Shown: in pieces, positions 35,910 to 47,319 of the stretch | Layout of the letters: the number at the start of each line of letters is the position of its first letter | How positions within the stretch are numbered: position 1 is the first letter of the stretch | Origin: Canna indica | Taxonomy: Eukaryota; Streptophyta; Magnoliopsida; Zingiberales; Cannaceae | Length of the DNA: 64,000 nucleotides | Assembly: GCA_034359265.1 (NCBI GenBank) | Contig: CP136896.1 | Location: forward strand, 69,265,501-69,329,500 | Direction of reading: 5' to 3' | Notes under the pieces: model-generated | Databases searched by the model: none | Told to the model about the DNA's origin: nothing | The model's input: only the letters and a program-made list of their open reading frames with translations | Position numbers and translations under genes: made by a program

Positions 35910-38900
35910 CTAAGCCTCACCATTGTTTTCACCATCACTAACTTCTAAGCCTCCCACATCATTATCATTCATATTATCCTCGTCAACATCATATAACTCT
36001 GTTATTTGTACATCTTCTAAAATGTTGTTATCATCAATCAAAGGCTCGACAATTTCATCGGCAATTACTGGTCTAATATTTAGTTGCTCATCATTTTGAT
36101 ATGCTACTTCCAATGAATCTTCAATTTCAACTCGACCACTTGCTTTGGTTTTAATGACAACCCACCATTGCTCTTTGTTCTTAATATGACCGGGGTATGG
36201 AACATAGTACACTTGTCGTACTTGATGTGCAACGATGAATGGATCGTACTTTGCATACTTTCGGTTGTGCTTAACCTCAATAATCCTAAACTCCGGATGA
36301 ACTGTACGTGTCCCCTGTCCCGGGGTAGGATCGAACCACTCACATATAAATAAGACAACTTGCTTCATAGGGAGACCGGGGTATTCTAATTTTACAATCT
36401 CCTTCAAAATCCCATAAAAGTCATCCTCGCCGCCTTCCCCATTCATGCCTTTAACCCAAACACCACTATTGTCTGTCTTCTTACCTTCACTCCATGCTTG
36501 TGTGTGAAATTTATAGCCATTAACAAAAAACTTTTGCCATGTCTTAACCTCTCGATTGGGACCCAGAGCCAAGTCTTTCAGTAATTCATTAGTGATTTCA
36601 TCACTTGAATCATGGACCTAGCATAGTAGACGTTAAGTTGTTAGATATTTTAATGTGGGGATAATTTGTAATTAAAGGTCAAGGCACTTACATAACTCTT
36701 GAACCAATCTGCAAATTCTAGATTCACCATTTCATTTGCATTTTCTGGACCAATGTTCTTGAAGTTAAGGAAATGGCTACGAGTAGTAACAAAAAATTCA
36801 GTTAAAAATCAACATAATATACTTTTAAAATAAAGTTTTTGGGAGTTTGTTTAACTTACTCATAAAATATTTGCACTTCCTCACAATTTAATAAGACGTG
36901 TAGATGTGCAGCTTTTTGCTCAACGTCGTCCAACAACCTAGTCGAACATGCTCCTGATGGCCTCCCAGGTTTATTGAAAATCGATAAGGTTGCTGAATTT
37001 GAGCTATTTAATCCACCGTCATCATTTCGGGCAACTCTCGTTCTTGCAGTAGAACGAGCAAAAAGTAGTAGTTTCGCGACGAACATATGCCTCACATATT
37101 GATCCCTCAACTTGAGCTTTCTGTTTCACGGTTCTCTTGACCTTTCCAAGAAACCTGACATGGACATATATGCACGACTATGTTATGTTAATGATATTCG
37201 CAACATTTAATTATTGAACAATGTTAAACTCATTTACCTCTCGAACGGGTACATCCACCTAAATTGTACGGGTCCTCCATTTCGTGCCTCATGTATCAAA
37301 TGTACTGGCAAGTGCTCCATAACATCAAAGAAACCCGGGGGGAAAATTTTCTCCAACTTGCACAAAATAATTGGAATGTTCTTTTCCATTTTATCCAATT
37401 CATCGATTGTTAGAGTCGTAGAACACAAGTCCTTGAAAAATTGACTCAACTCAGCTAGGGGCTTCCAAATGTGTTCTGGTAATTCTCTAAATGCAACAGG
37501 CAACAACTGTTCCATGAAAACGTGACAATCATGACTCTTCCACCCTAAAAACTTTCCATTGGTACTATCAACCCGCCGTGACATATTTGTTGCATAACCA
37601 TCGGGCATCCGAAGTTGTTTAACCCAGTCACATATACTTCTTCTTTGAGATGTTGTGAATGTGTACTTAGCCTTTGGTTTCACAACTTGCCCATTCGGTG
37701 TTGTGACTAGATGTAGCTCACTCCGGTTGCAATATTCTTCCAAATCCATCCTAGCCTTGACATTATCTTTTGTCTTGTCCTTCGTATCCAAAATAGTGTT
37801 AAAAATGTTATCAAAAATATTCTTCTCTATGTGCATAACATCTAAGTTGTGCCGCGTCAAATTGTCCTTCCAATATGGTAAGTCCCAGAATATACTCCTT
37901 TTAGTCCAATTGTGGTCAACACCGTACCCAGGAATTCTAATATTAGTAGGTTGATCAGTTACCTTTTGCAAGTTCGAAACCAATGCATACACGTACTCCC
38001 CATTGAATGTTGGAGGTGGATGATCATAGTCGGTACGTCTTTTGAAGAAACTATTTTTGTTGGACCTGTATGAATGGTCAGGATGTAGGAATCGCCGATG
38101 ACAATCAAACCAACTGTTCTTCTTGCCATACTTCAAGGTAAATGCCTTGATAAAATTCATGCAGTAAGGGCAAGCTAATTTCCCAGAAGTGTTCCATCCT
38201 GACAACATCCCATAAGCAGGGAAATCATTAATCGTCCAAATCAGTGCAGCTTTCATGATGAAATTTTGCTTCAATGACACATCGTATGTAGTAACCCCAA
38301 CTTCCCATAATAACTTTAACTCATCAATTAGTGGCTGCAAGTAAACATCAATCATACGCTTTGGATTTTTTGGTCCTGGGATTATACATGTCAGGAACAT
38401 ATATGGCATTGTCATGCACATTTGAGGGGGCAAGTTATATGGGGTAACAATTACAGGCCAACAAGAATAAGGAGATGCTGATTGACTAAATGGATTGAAT
38501 CCATCGGCACATAATCCTAGTCTTATATTTCGCGGATCACGTGCAAAATCTGGATACCTATGATCAAACTCTTTCCAAGCATTGCCATCTGACGGATGAC
38601 ACATAACACCCCTAGGTCTACGATTCTCGTAATGCCATCTCATATGTGGTGCTGTACTCATTGAGGCGTAAAGCCTCTTCAACCTAGGTATTAGAGGCAA
38701 GTAGTGCATTCTCTTCACTGGCACTTCTTTAGCCTGAACTCTCCCAATAGTAGATCTTTTATATCTAGGAGCATGACAAAACTTGCAATCTCTTGCGTTG
38801 GCATCATCTTTATAATATAGCATGCAACCATTAACGCAACAGTCTATTCTTTCTACAGACAATCCAAGCCTTGACACTAGCTTTTTGGCATCATAATATG

Positions 38901-39555
38901 TTTTTGGAAAGTTTTGGGCAGACGGAATAGTATCAGACCATAACTGCAAAATCTCAGTAATGGCTTCTTGAGGGATGTTATAGTCGGATTTAGTACTCAT
39001 CATCCTAACTGCCACAGATAATGGAGAGTGATGCTCACAACCCGCATATAATGGTTTGTTATACTCCGACAACAAGTCATAAAATTGTTGAGCATCGGCA
39101 TTTGGCAGTTCTTCATTAGACTGTTGATCGACTGTGTCATTCTCATAATCCCTGAATGCTTGCCCATGCTCTTGCCTAGCTACATCTAAAACCATATCCC
39201 TATATCTATGCAAGGGATGTTCAGCATTTGGTGCACTTTCGGCATTGTAATTGTTCTGAAGTGTCACCTCGTTGTTCTCATCAGGTTCAACCTCCCCATG
39301 GTCAGTCCAATACCAATAGTTGGGTTTGAACCCCCATCGATATAAATGGTATTGGACCTCATCCGGTGACAACAAGCACCCTTTTCTATGACATTTCACA
39401 CATGGACATCGAATGGTTCCCTCCCTCTCATACTGTTTCAATCCACGAGCATGTTCTATAAAAGTGTCAACCCCATCAATGAATTCTTGTCTGATGCCCC
39501 TACGACCGGGATTATTCCGGTTATACATCCATAATCTATGTTCTGGAATTTCCAT
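35910..39555 (-). CDS. TNP2-type CACTA transposase (one frameshift)
   Basis: Four exons on the minus strand: 39555-37238, 37154-36860, 36776-36692, 36617-35910, with GT-AG introns. Exon 1 is a single intact frame of 772 codons: the Transpos_assoc N-terminus (RLWMYNR, then IRCPCVKCHRKGCL), the Transposase_21/TNP2 core (LGLCADGFNPF, CPYCMNF, HNLDVMHIEKNIFDNIFNT) and the DUF4218 start (HLPVHLIHEARNGGPVQFRW). Exons 3-4 hold the DUF4216 region (FFVNGYKFHTQAW, YYVPYP) and an acidic tail. The catalytic strand-transfer protein of CACTA elements. In exon 2 the frame shifts between FCSFY and RTRVARNDDGG (near 37040) through a small deletion; without it the summed exons would stay in frame. I chose the ATG at 39555, next to an AG that may be a 5' UTR acceptor; an in-frame ATG lies at 39582. 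Confidence 0.88.
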
Positions 39556-39582
39556 CTGTATTTGCAACATAAAAAAATTCAA

Positions 39583-40404
39583 AGAAGATAATTATCAGCT
39601 ATTGCTAAAAGAAAATGAATCCATGATGACTTTTCTCATATCTAAGAGTTCAAAAACCAAATTCAAGGCCTAAGCTCATGCTTGAAACTTGAAAGTACAA
39701 GGCCTAACATCTCACCATTTATTAATCTAATGCTAATAAATATCTCAAATTCCTAGCCGAGTGAAGTTTAGACATGAAAAGAATGTCTAAGAAAACAAAT
39801 TTAGCTGAAAGTAGAGCTATCTACCACAATATTTGTAGTTTAAGCTAATCAGTACACAGATTTGAACAGTTGAAATTAATGACTATATATATATAGTGCA
39901 GAATTGTGGAGTCATGCATATGTATTGATACAAGAAGCCACATATATATCTACCTATTTTTTCAGTAATGATCTCTAGTAATATATCAATCCGGATGGTG
40001 CAGCATATATATTAATGTTATTTGAAGCTTGTTGCAAAATTTCAACTAGTTAAACTTGGGGGACATATAGAATCAATTAATTAAGGAAATAAATGCAATT
40101 AAGGGAATCTTTAAGCATAGCAATCAAAATTGTCTTCCTTGCTTTACCTTGAACAATTAAAGCAAAGTTAATTACATGCATATTTATATGTATGTGTGTG
40201 TATCAATTTCATCATATAACTAGCTACTTGAATATTATTTTCCAATCAGTCAATTGTGTAAAAATATGTAAGCTTAATTAGTTTTCTGTTTGTTTTTGTT
40301 TGCTTTTCTGATTAAAATAGTACAGTGAAAAAGCATAAAGATACAGTACTTATTACCCCTTGAGTATTAATTGACCTTCTACGGTTCTACCACTCCTTCA
40401 GCTT
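39583..40404. other. CACTA element 1 interior upstream of the transposase, non-coding
   Basis: AT-rich, no frame recognised. It should hold the transposase promoter (transcription is leftward). The first copy of a 30-bp direct repeat lies at 39799-39828. Confidence 0.45.
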
Positions 40405-41425
40405 GAAAACACTTCCAAACTGTGTTTTGCTTGTGAAAAAATGGGGCATCTTGCTGATAACTGTTTTGATTCTGCCAAGGCTGCAGATAGGCCCAACAAT
40501 GTAGTAAATGTGAATCAGGTGGCTCAAAACTCTAATAAAACTAAGTGTTCAGTTGATGTTCATGGCCCTTGGCAATTGGTAAGCAAAAGGAAAAAGAAGC
40601 CTCCCTTAAATAAGGATACTGAAAAAAGCAAAAACTCTAATCAATTTTCCCTTCTAGAGAAATAGAAAGGCTCGGACATGGAAATGGCATGGAAATGGAC
40701 AATGTAAGCTCTAATCCTAAGAAGTTACCAGTTCATGTTGGTAGCAGTAGCAATGATGGTGTAAACAACAGTAAACACAAGGCTGCAAGCTTGACTGAAA
40801 TAGGGTATGCGGGTATGAGATGTGATGAACCTGCTAGCAATTTGATCAACCCCTTTGGTGACCTTAGTGGCCTTCAAAGTCAACAATTCAAGGATCAGTG
40901 GGCTTTAATGCTGATAAGGTGATCCCTATACTTGTCCATGTTGACGTGGAGAAAAGGATTGAAAATTTTCATATGAAAATGACTGAAGTTATGGAAATTA
41001 CAATCAGTGAGATAAAAAGCAATGTTAAAAATAAACAATTGAACTGTAATATAGATATAGTACAAATAAAGCAGATAGATTATAATATTGCAAGCTCTAG
41101 AAGGAGGAAATCTGTCAACCAAAGCATTCATGCAACTAGTTTTCCCATAAATATTAAGCACAATAAGGGAAAAAAGAGAAGGTTCTCCAATGATCCTAAG
41201 GTAATACCTTCAGATGGAGATCCTACCTCAAAGCAGTTGGAAGTGGAAAATGTTATGCATTAAAATGAAAGTCTTATCTTGGAACATAAGGGGAGGTCTG
41301 AAGGTAACAGTCTGAGATCATCTCAAAGTGCTTCTGGAGGATAACAAGCCTGATATGATTTTGCTTGTGGAGACACATCTGAACAAAGAAAATTCCTTAA
41401 CTTGCATCAGGAAATTTGGTGTTTA
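40405..41425 (+). pseudogene. 5' fragment of a second LINE (ORF1 end and endonuclease start)
   Basis: Plus-strand frames give a CCHC knuckle (CFACEKMGHLADNC) followed by a basic stretch (HGPWQLVSKRKKKPP), several frame changes, and then MKVLSWNIRGGLKV with NKPDMILLVETHLNKEN, the L1 endonuclease start. The sequence stops about 50 residues into the endonuclease; no reverse transcriptase follows. LINE copies normally lose their 5' end, so a 3'-truncated piece points to capture or rearrangement inside the CACTA element. Confidence 0.75.
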
Positions 41426-41540
41426 ATTTGTTGATTGATTGTAATTAACTACTGTTTAATTTGTTGTCCAGTATAATTACTTGCTGATGTTGTTTTGAAT
41501 GGTTAATTCCTTCCAGAGGTTTTTGGGATGAATTAAACCA

Positions 41541-41544
<4 letters not shown>

Positions 41545-41573
<29 letters not shown>
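41545..41573. repeat. (TA)n microsatellite
   Basis: About 14 TA units inside CACTA element 1. Confidence 0.85.
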
Positions 41574-41576
<3 letters not shown>

Positions 41577-42289
41577 TATTAAACTATTAAAATTTTAACT
41601 ATATAAAGTGCTTTCTAGTTAGCTTAATTATCCAAAAACATGCATGACCTCTTTCTTCCTACTTTCTAGGGTTACAACTAATTAAGAGCATCAAACCAAA
41701 TAATTCAAACATGTCTTATATATCAGACATTAAAATATTGTTGGCAGTTTTTTATTGTCTAAGGTGTTATATACTTTTTCTAATTGTAGCTAAATATATA
41801 GTTATGTGGTATACAATTAACAATAATTTACACAAATTAATCTACTAGATATATTGATTTCATTATTAAGGTAGATATACAGATCAATTCAAGCAATCTG
41901 TGGTTAAATTCATAACTGCAAAAGAACCTGCAAAAATGTCGATAAAGCAGATGGATGATAAAAGAGCTCATCTCATGTATGTTCAGCTTTTAAGTTTTAA
42001 CTGCTACTTAAGTAATTAAACTCTCTCTGTAATCTTTACATCTATCATTCTTATATCTACTTTAATAAAGGTTAATTTGCGCATGCACCTAGGGCTGGCA
42101 CTTTAATAAAGGATTGGCATCAAATACCTAAATTTTCACTCCAGACTTGCGGAATTCAATTTAGCCGAAAGTAGAGCTATCTACCACAGCAAGCCGGGAC
42201 TCCGCCGACAAGCTCGCCGTCGAGGAAGGCACAACCACTTTGTTTCAGAACACCAATGGCAGCAACGGGCTTCTTCGCGGTGTGGAGGG

Positions 42290-42800
42290 CGAAGAAGAGG
42301 CACAATGAGGAGGGTGAAGAAGAGGGCGGTGAGGAGCAGAGGGAATGAGCGCGGTGAGGAGGGCGAAGAAGAGGGCGGTGAGGAGGGCGAGGAAGAGGCG
42401 CGGTGATGAGGGCGAAGAAGAGAGCGGTGAGGAGGAAAGGGAATGAGCGCGGTGAGGAGGGCAAAGAAGAGGACAGTGAGGAGCAGAGGGAATGAGCGCG
42501 GTGAGGAGGGCGAAGAAGAGGGCGGTGAGGAGGGCGAGGAAGAGGCGCGGTGATGAAGGCGAAGAAGAGGGCGGTGAGGAGGAAAGGGAATGAGTGCGGT
42601 GAGGAGGGCAAAGAAGAGGGCGGTGAGGAGCAGAGGGAATGAGCGCGGTGAGGAGGGCGAAGAAGAGGGCGGTGAGGAGGGCGAGAAAGAGGCGCGGTGA
42701 TGAGGGTGAAGAAGAGGGCGGTGAGGAGTAGAGGGAATGAGCGGGTGAGGAGTGGGAAGAAAAGGTGTGCGCGCGCGGTGAGGAGGGCGAAGAAGAGGCG
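42290..42800. repeat. GC-rich minisatellite with about 148-bp higher-order period
   Basis: Built of roughly 30-bp units such as gcggtgaggagggcgaagaa. The phrase gagcagagggaatgagc recurs at 42333, 42481 and 42628, giving a higher-order period of 147-148 bp. All frames are open across it because of the repeat, which produces long false open frames rich in Ser, Pro, Leu and Arg on the minus strand. Confidence 0.9.
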
Positions 42801-42992
42801 TGGTGAGTAGTAGAAGGACTGAGCGCGGTAACGAGAAGGAAGAAAAGGTGCGCGTGTATGGAATAGAGGGAATAGAGCATGAAATTTTAAAATTCATACC
42901 GTACCGGAGTGATATGCCCGGTATTTAATGGTATTTTAATATATCGGTATACAAGTTACTTGGTATGGGAGAAATACTGAGTATCTCGGTCA

Positions 42993-43282
42993 TACATTGG
43001 AGTTTATATAGGGCGACACAAGTCCACAACCCAAAAGGTCCAAAAAATCTTCGGGGGCTCCGCCCCCACACCCATGGCAGGGGACGCTGCCCCCTTGACC
43101 CCCGCCCGCTAATCGGCTAGCGGGACCGCCGAAGACTCTGCGTAGTGCAACATAAGATCGTACCGACACACGATATTTATCATCTCGATCAATGTTAAGC
43201 CAAATGTGTGGGGGTAGAGCCCCTGGAGATTTTTTGAACCATTTGAGTTGTGGACTTGTATGGTCCTATAAACTCCAATGTA
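42993..43282. mobile_element. 290-bp MITE with inverted ends
   Basis: The ends are tacattggagtttata and tataaactccaatgta, continuing into inverted acaagtccacaac / gttgtggacttgt. The middle is GC-rich (ggggctccgccccc). The target duplication is unclear; superfamily not assigned. Confidence 0.6.
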
Positions 43283-43685
43283 ATGATTCTCTTGTATCTA
43301 CGAAAAATTCTAATATAGTACCAAACGACTTTTAAACATTGTACTCATATATTTGATATTTGAATATTAAATTTAAGTATTTTTTTATCAATTATATGTA
43401 TTATTAGAGTTAACTTTAACAGCAAAAAAAAACTGTCTGGTATGCATTTTTGTACCGGATCGTACCGTATGTCGGTAACGATACTGTACGATACCGATAC
43501 CGATCATTAACCGAAATGATGATAGGTACCGATATTTTAAACCTGGGTCTGAAATATAAAAAGTTATGGAAGGTGATGAATACATTTAGTGTCATTAATT
43601 ATAAATTTAATTTAAATTATTAGATTAATGAGTTTTCATATATAACATGAAATTTTCATATAAGTTTTTTGATAAATATATATAA

Positions 43686-44114
43686 ATATACAATAAAATT
43701 TGGATTTATCGACCATAATTTCCGACGAAAAGATGTTGTCGAAAATTTTCGTTATATTTCCGACGACTCATAGTGTCGGAAAGAGTTATCGATAAAACTT
43801 TTCGACCAAAATGTGTCGAAAAAGTAACGAAAATTTTCGACGATGGATTTTCGTCGGAAGTTGTGGTCGATAAGTTCATGTCATCATTATTTCCGACGAA
43901 CTTGCGAGTAGAAAGTCCGTCGAAACTTATTTTCGACTAAATTTTCGACGAAAATTCGTCGATAATAATATGATACTTTTTCGACACATTTTGGTCGAAA
44001 AGTTTTGTCGGTAATTCTTTCCGACGATATGGGTGGTCGGAAATATAACGAAAATTTTCGACAACATCTTTTCGTCGGAAATTATGGTCGATAAATTCAA
44101 ATTTTCTTGTAGTG
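43686..44114. repeat. Right subterminal inverted array of CACTA element 1
   Basis: The first 70 bp or so (ttatcgaccataatttccga...) recur inverted at 44030-44100, so the right end can fold into a hairpin with arms of about 200 bp. Rich in tttcgacga words, the same vocabulary as the left end. Confidence 0.8.
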
Positions 44115-44575
44115 TACACCAACCTCCGGCCTTTGCCATCCTCAAGTCTCCATGACTTATTGTATCTATTTCTCATTTGGATTTTAGAATGGAAAAAATC
44201 TGGTGTTCAGATCTCTCCATTTCAGCCACTTGATCCTAGATTTTTCATTCTAGTACCTTTCCGCCTTTTGATAAGCCGCTACTAAGTTTTGCTCGCGCTG
44301 TAATATTTCCCCTCTATTAGTAGACACCAAATCAGATTTCAAAAAAGAAAGCCTCTCCTTGATGTTAACAATTTTCTTGCTAGAGTTTTGACAGTTCCTC
44401 CTCATCCAGTCAACTAGAGCATGCCTACAAAGCTTTAATTTACTGAATAACTGAAACATAGGAGATCCCGAAATAGTGACACTCCAGGTTAACTCCCTGG
44501 TAATGTTAGAAACTTCATCATTATTACACCATTTTTTTTTGAAATTTGAATTTCTTTTTCATCCCAAAATCTCTG
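44115..44575 (-). pseudogene. L1-type LINE, endonuclease-RT linker (split element, part 1)
   Basis: Minus-strand frames read FQLFSKLKLCRHALVDWM and then FHSKIQMRNRYNKSW, EDGKGRRLVYT, the linker between endonuclease and reverse transcriptase. The reading resumes across the CACTA insertion at 30786 as SPDTIDLTAQHYFEYIFSS. This shows that the two LINE parts were one element before the CACTA insertion. The 5' end lies near 44575; most of the endonuclease and ORF1 are missing, so the LINE copy was 5'-truncated. Confidence 0.82.
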
Positions 44576-44584
44576 CTTTAAATG

Positions 44585-44654
44585 TGGGTGTGAATTAATC
44601 AACTGGTGAGGAATAATCGTGGGTGTGAATTAATCAACTGGTGAGGAATAATCG
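44585..44654. repeat. 35-bp perfect tandem duplication
   Basis: 44585-44619 and 44620-44654 are identical (tgggtgtgaattaatcaact and the next 15 bases). Confidence 0.95.
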
Positions 44655-45089
44655 AAAAGATGTTTGATAAGATATTATTATTTATTGCTCATTATTCAAA
44701 TTCAATAAAAAAGCTAGGTAAACAAATGAACCCGCTTTCTTTTCTAAAATACATTACACTATTTAATTATTTTTTATGTTATTTATTTTGGAATTTGCAA
44801 AATATGAAATGCATTATTTATTGGCTTGTTTTAATTTCAAATATTTGGATAGTGGATAGTAGATATCTGAAGGATTCTATTCGAAACTGAATTGTTTTTC
44901 AAATAATTTCTGAAATTCAAAATTAAAATCAAACCATTAAATTCCTGTCCAAAATTGTTATTGTGATTCAAATAGTCAGTTGTCCATCAATAATCAAACT
45001 AAATTGTCATCCCTAATTTCTTCTTCACCTATATCAAATTGATCTAATTACAACAAAAATATATACGAAAGTTATTGATGATGAATGAA

Positions 45090-45690
45090 TAGGGATGAGC
45101 ATTGATCAGTTCGACAAATTAACCAAACCGATTTTTTGGTCAATCAAATCAAAATAAAAATTATCCGTTAATCGTTTACCAAACTTTCGGTTTGATTCGA
45201 TTAATTTACCGACTTCACCAAAAAATAATTAATTAAAAATAATTGTTATATTTATACATTAGCAATATTCAAACTCTAATCAATCAAATAAATAAATAAA
45301 TAAATATATCACTTTAATCACTCAAGCAAACCATATCATTTTGATATAAATTTTACTAGCTTAAATTATATATAATTTTTTATTTTTTTTTATGCCTCAC
45401 CAAGTTTCAAACTTGTGTCATTGGGATAATAACATACTATCTTAACCACTTAGGCAAATAATAATATATATTCTTTATTTTATTTAAATTAAATTAGAAT
45501 TTGGTTAGTTTATTAAATTAATCAAACCGTTCGGTTAATTTACCAAACCAAACCAAAAATTGAAAACATTAAAATTTATAATCGTTAACCAAATCGAGAA
45601 TTAATTGGACAAATCAGTTCGATTAATTTGATTTCGATTCAGTCGATTAATTAATTTTTTCGATTAATCGATAAATTTTGCTCACCCCTA
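45090..45690. mobile_element. hAT MITE with 8-bp target duplication
   Basis: Ends tagggatgagca and ttttgctcacccctaa-like (ctcacccctaending at 45690). TGAATGAA flanks both sides exactly (45082-45089 and 45691-45698). Interior rich in cgattaatt / aattaatcg in both orientations. No transposase. Confidence 0.9.
45393..45456 (-). repeat. tRNA-like (SINE-type) sequence inside a hAT MITE
   Basis: Minus strand: TGCCTAA at the 5' side can pair with TGAGGCA at the 3' side (6 of 7). An A-box-like taagtggttaag and a T-arm-like acaag-tttgaaa-cttgg are correctly spaced. No normal anticodon arm is seen and pairing is incomplete, so this is probably a tRNA-derived repeat rather than a working tRNA. Confidence 0.4.
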
Positions 45691-45698
45691 TGAATGAA

Positions 45699-47319
45699 GA
45701 TGTTGAATCTATAAAAATATAAGTAAATTAACATCAATATTGATCAATTATGATCAATATAGCTAAATTAACACCTCATGATTCTTTACAATGAAGGATG
45801 TTATTACCATAATTTTTACCATGTATATATATTCTTTACCATAAATCCAAGTAGTCCCCCGATTTGATCTGTACGTAAAAGCATCATGCTTTATTAGTGT
45901 TCATAGGAAATACACCAATGCAATGCATATGCCCGTGCTATTATCAAATTCAAAATCTACGTATAGTTTTTTTTTTAACAAAGATAAAAAATTTGAATCT
46001 TAAATTTTTAAAAAACATACAAAATATTATCATCAACTGTGCTACTAATTGTTGGCAAAAATCTATATATAGTTGAGCACATTTATTTTACCCATGACAT
46101 TATATATAATAATCATTTTGAATTGCTTAACCTTATAATTGTCCAATAATTAATATCTTTAATTAAGACATTATAATTTGGCGTACAACTTAGACAAGAG
46201 ACTTTATGGTGACCAACTACTACAGCATTGTGACGACGTGTTAGTATGTTGTCTAGTTGGTGGCAATGGTTCAAAACCCAGGAGTAGATATCTGAAATCA
46301 AGTCGGTCTTAACTACATGCATCCCCACTCCAATTAAGCAGCAGATTCCACCTGTCGATTATTGGGATTGTACTCGATCGTTTTTATACACTGCATGCAT
46401 CTCATGATCTTCCTCTCATATTTTGGCAGCTATTAAATGAATGGAGAAGGACAGCAATCCGATTTCCTCAATATTTAGGCTCGCCCCAACTTTTCTTTTA
46501 CTACTTAATTGGTTCAAACTAAACCGCGCGCAATGATTTCCTCCTCCTCATTTAATTTAAACCAAATCTATAAATATTAGTTCTTGGAGAAGTCCTCAAT
46601 GTAATTGAACCATTTTTGACAATGCGCATTAGGTGCACAGCAAAAGGTGCCTTGTGTCTTGACTCCAAATGTGATGTTGCCAGTTCAGCAAATCTTATTT
46701 CCAGGAATAATAAGAACTGCTGTCCTTTCCTTTGACGTCGATAAATTTCCTTCTCCTTGAAGGAAAAAAAAAGTTAACCCTGCACCTTCTTATTCTGTAC
46801 GTGTACACAATACAAGACGATACGACAGTACTTGATGATGCACTGAGACTGGTGTTGGTTGGTATATTTATATACGAGTGAAAAGAAGTCGAGGTGCTCC
46901 TTGAAGGCTTGAAGACCGAAGAGACCTCTCAGTATACAGCAAATCAAGGAGAACAAGTACGTCTTCTCATTAAATGAATGAAGTCGACAAAGAAGAGGAC
47001 AATAATGCTTTTAACATTTCACAGCACTAATTATTACAATGCTTCTGCAGTAATTAACAGTGGCAGATATCATCGATTCGCGTGTTTTGCTCGCTTGCAT
47101 TTATTCCTCGCCTTGATGTTAAGAACTAAGAGAAGTGAGCATATATACAAATACAATTTAGTTCATGAAAGAAATAAGAAAATTTTCTTATTATTTGACA
47201 TTAATTGAAGATGTTGGTTATTTCATGCTGATCGATCTTACAGTCAAGTGTACAGAGAAGAAGAAGAAGAAGACGAAGAAGAAGTAATGAAGCATGCATG
47301 GATATAAATATGCATGTAT
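45699..47319. other. Intergenic between a MITE and the ERF gene
   Basis: No gene supported. The part just left of 47320 should contain the ERF 3' UTR, including a (gaa)n-rich tract at about 47256-47286. Confidence 0.5.

Larger units (their letters stand above)
30787..44114 (-). mobile_element. CACTA/EnSpm transposon, 13.3 kb, nearly autonomous
   Basis: The ends are CACTACTAGAAAC at 30787 and TTTTCTTGTAGTG ending at 44114; the 3-bp duplication TAC is present at 30784-30786 and 44115-44117. Subterminal regions carry many TTTCGACGA / TCGGTAATTACCGAC repeats. Two multi-exon genes lie on the minus strand in the order expected for the superfamily: a TNP2-type transposase (39555-35910) and a Transposase_24-type protein (35784-31508). 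The element is inserted in the RT N-terminus of a LINE. It also contains foreign pieces: a LINE 5' fragment, a fragment of another CACTA family and a 290-bp MITE. Confidence 0.95.

Noticed and set aside
42177..42897. Three long overlapping minus-strand frames rich in Ser/Pro/Arg/Leu
   Set aside because: All three frames are open through the same minisatellite, so openness is a by-product of the repeat.
45393..45456. A functional tRNA gene
   Set aside because: Only about 64 nt, no proper anticodon arm and imperfect acceptor pairing; kept only as a tRNA-like repeat.
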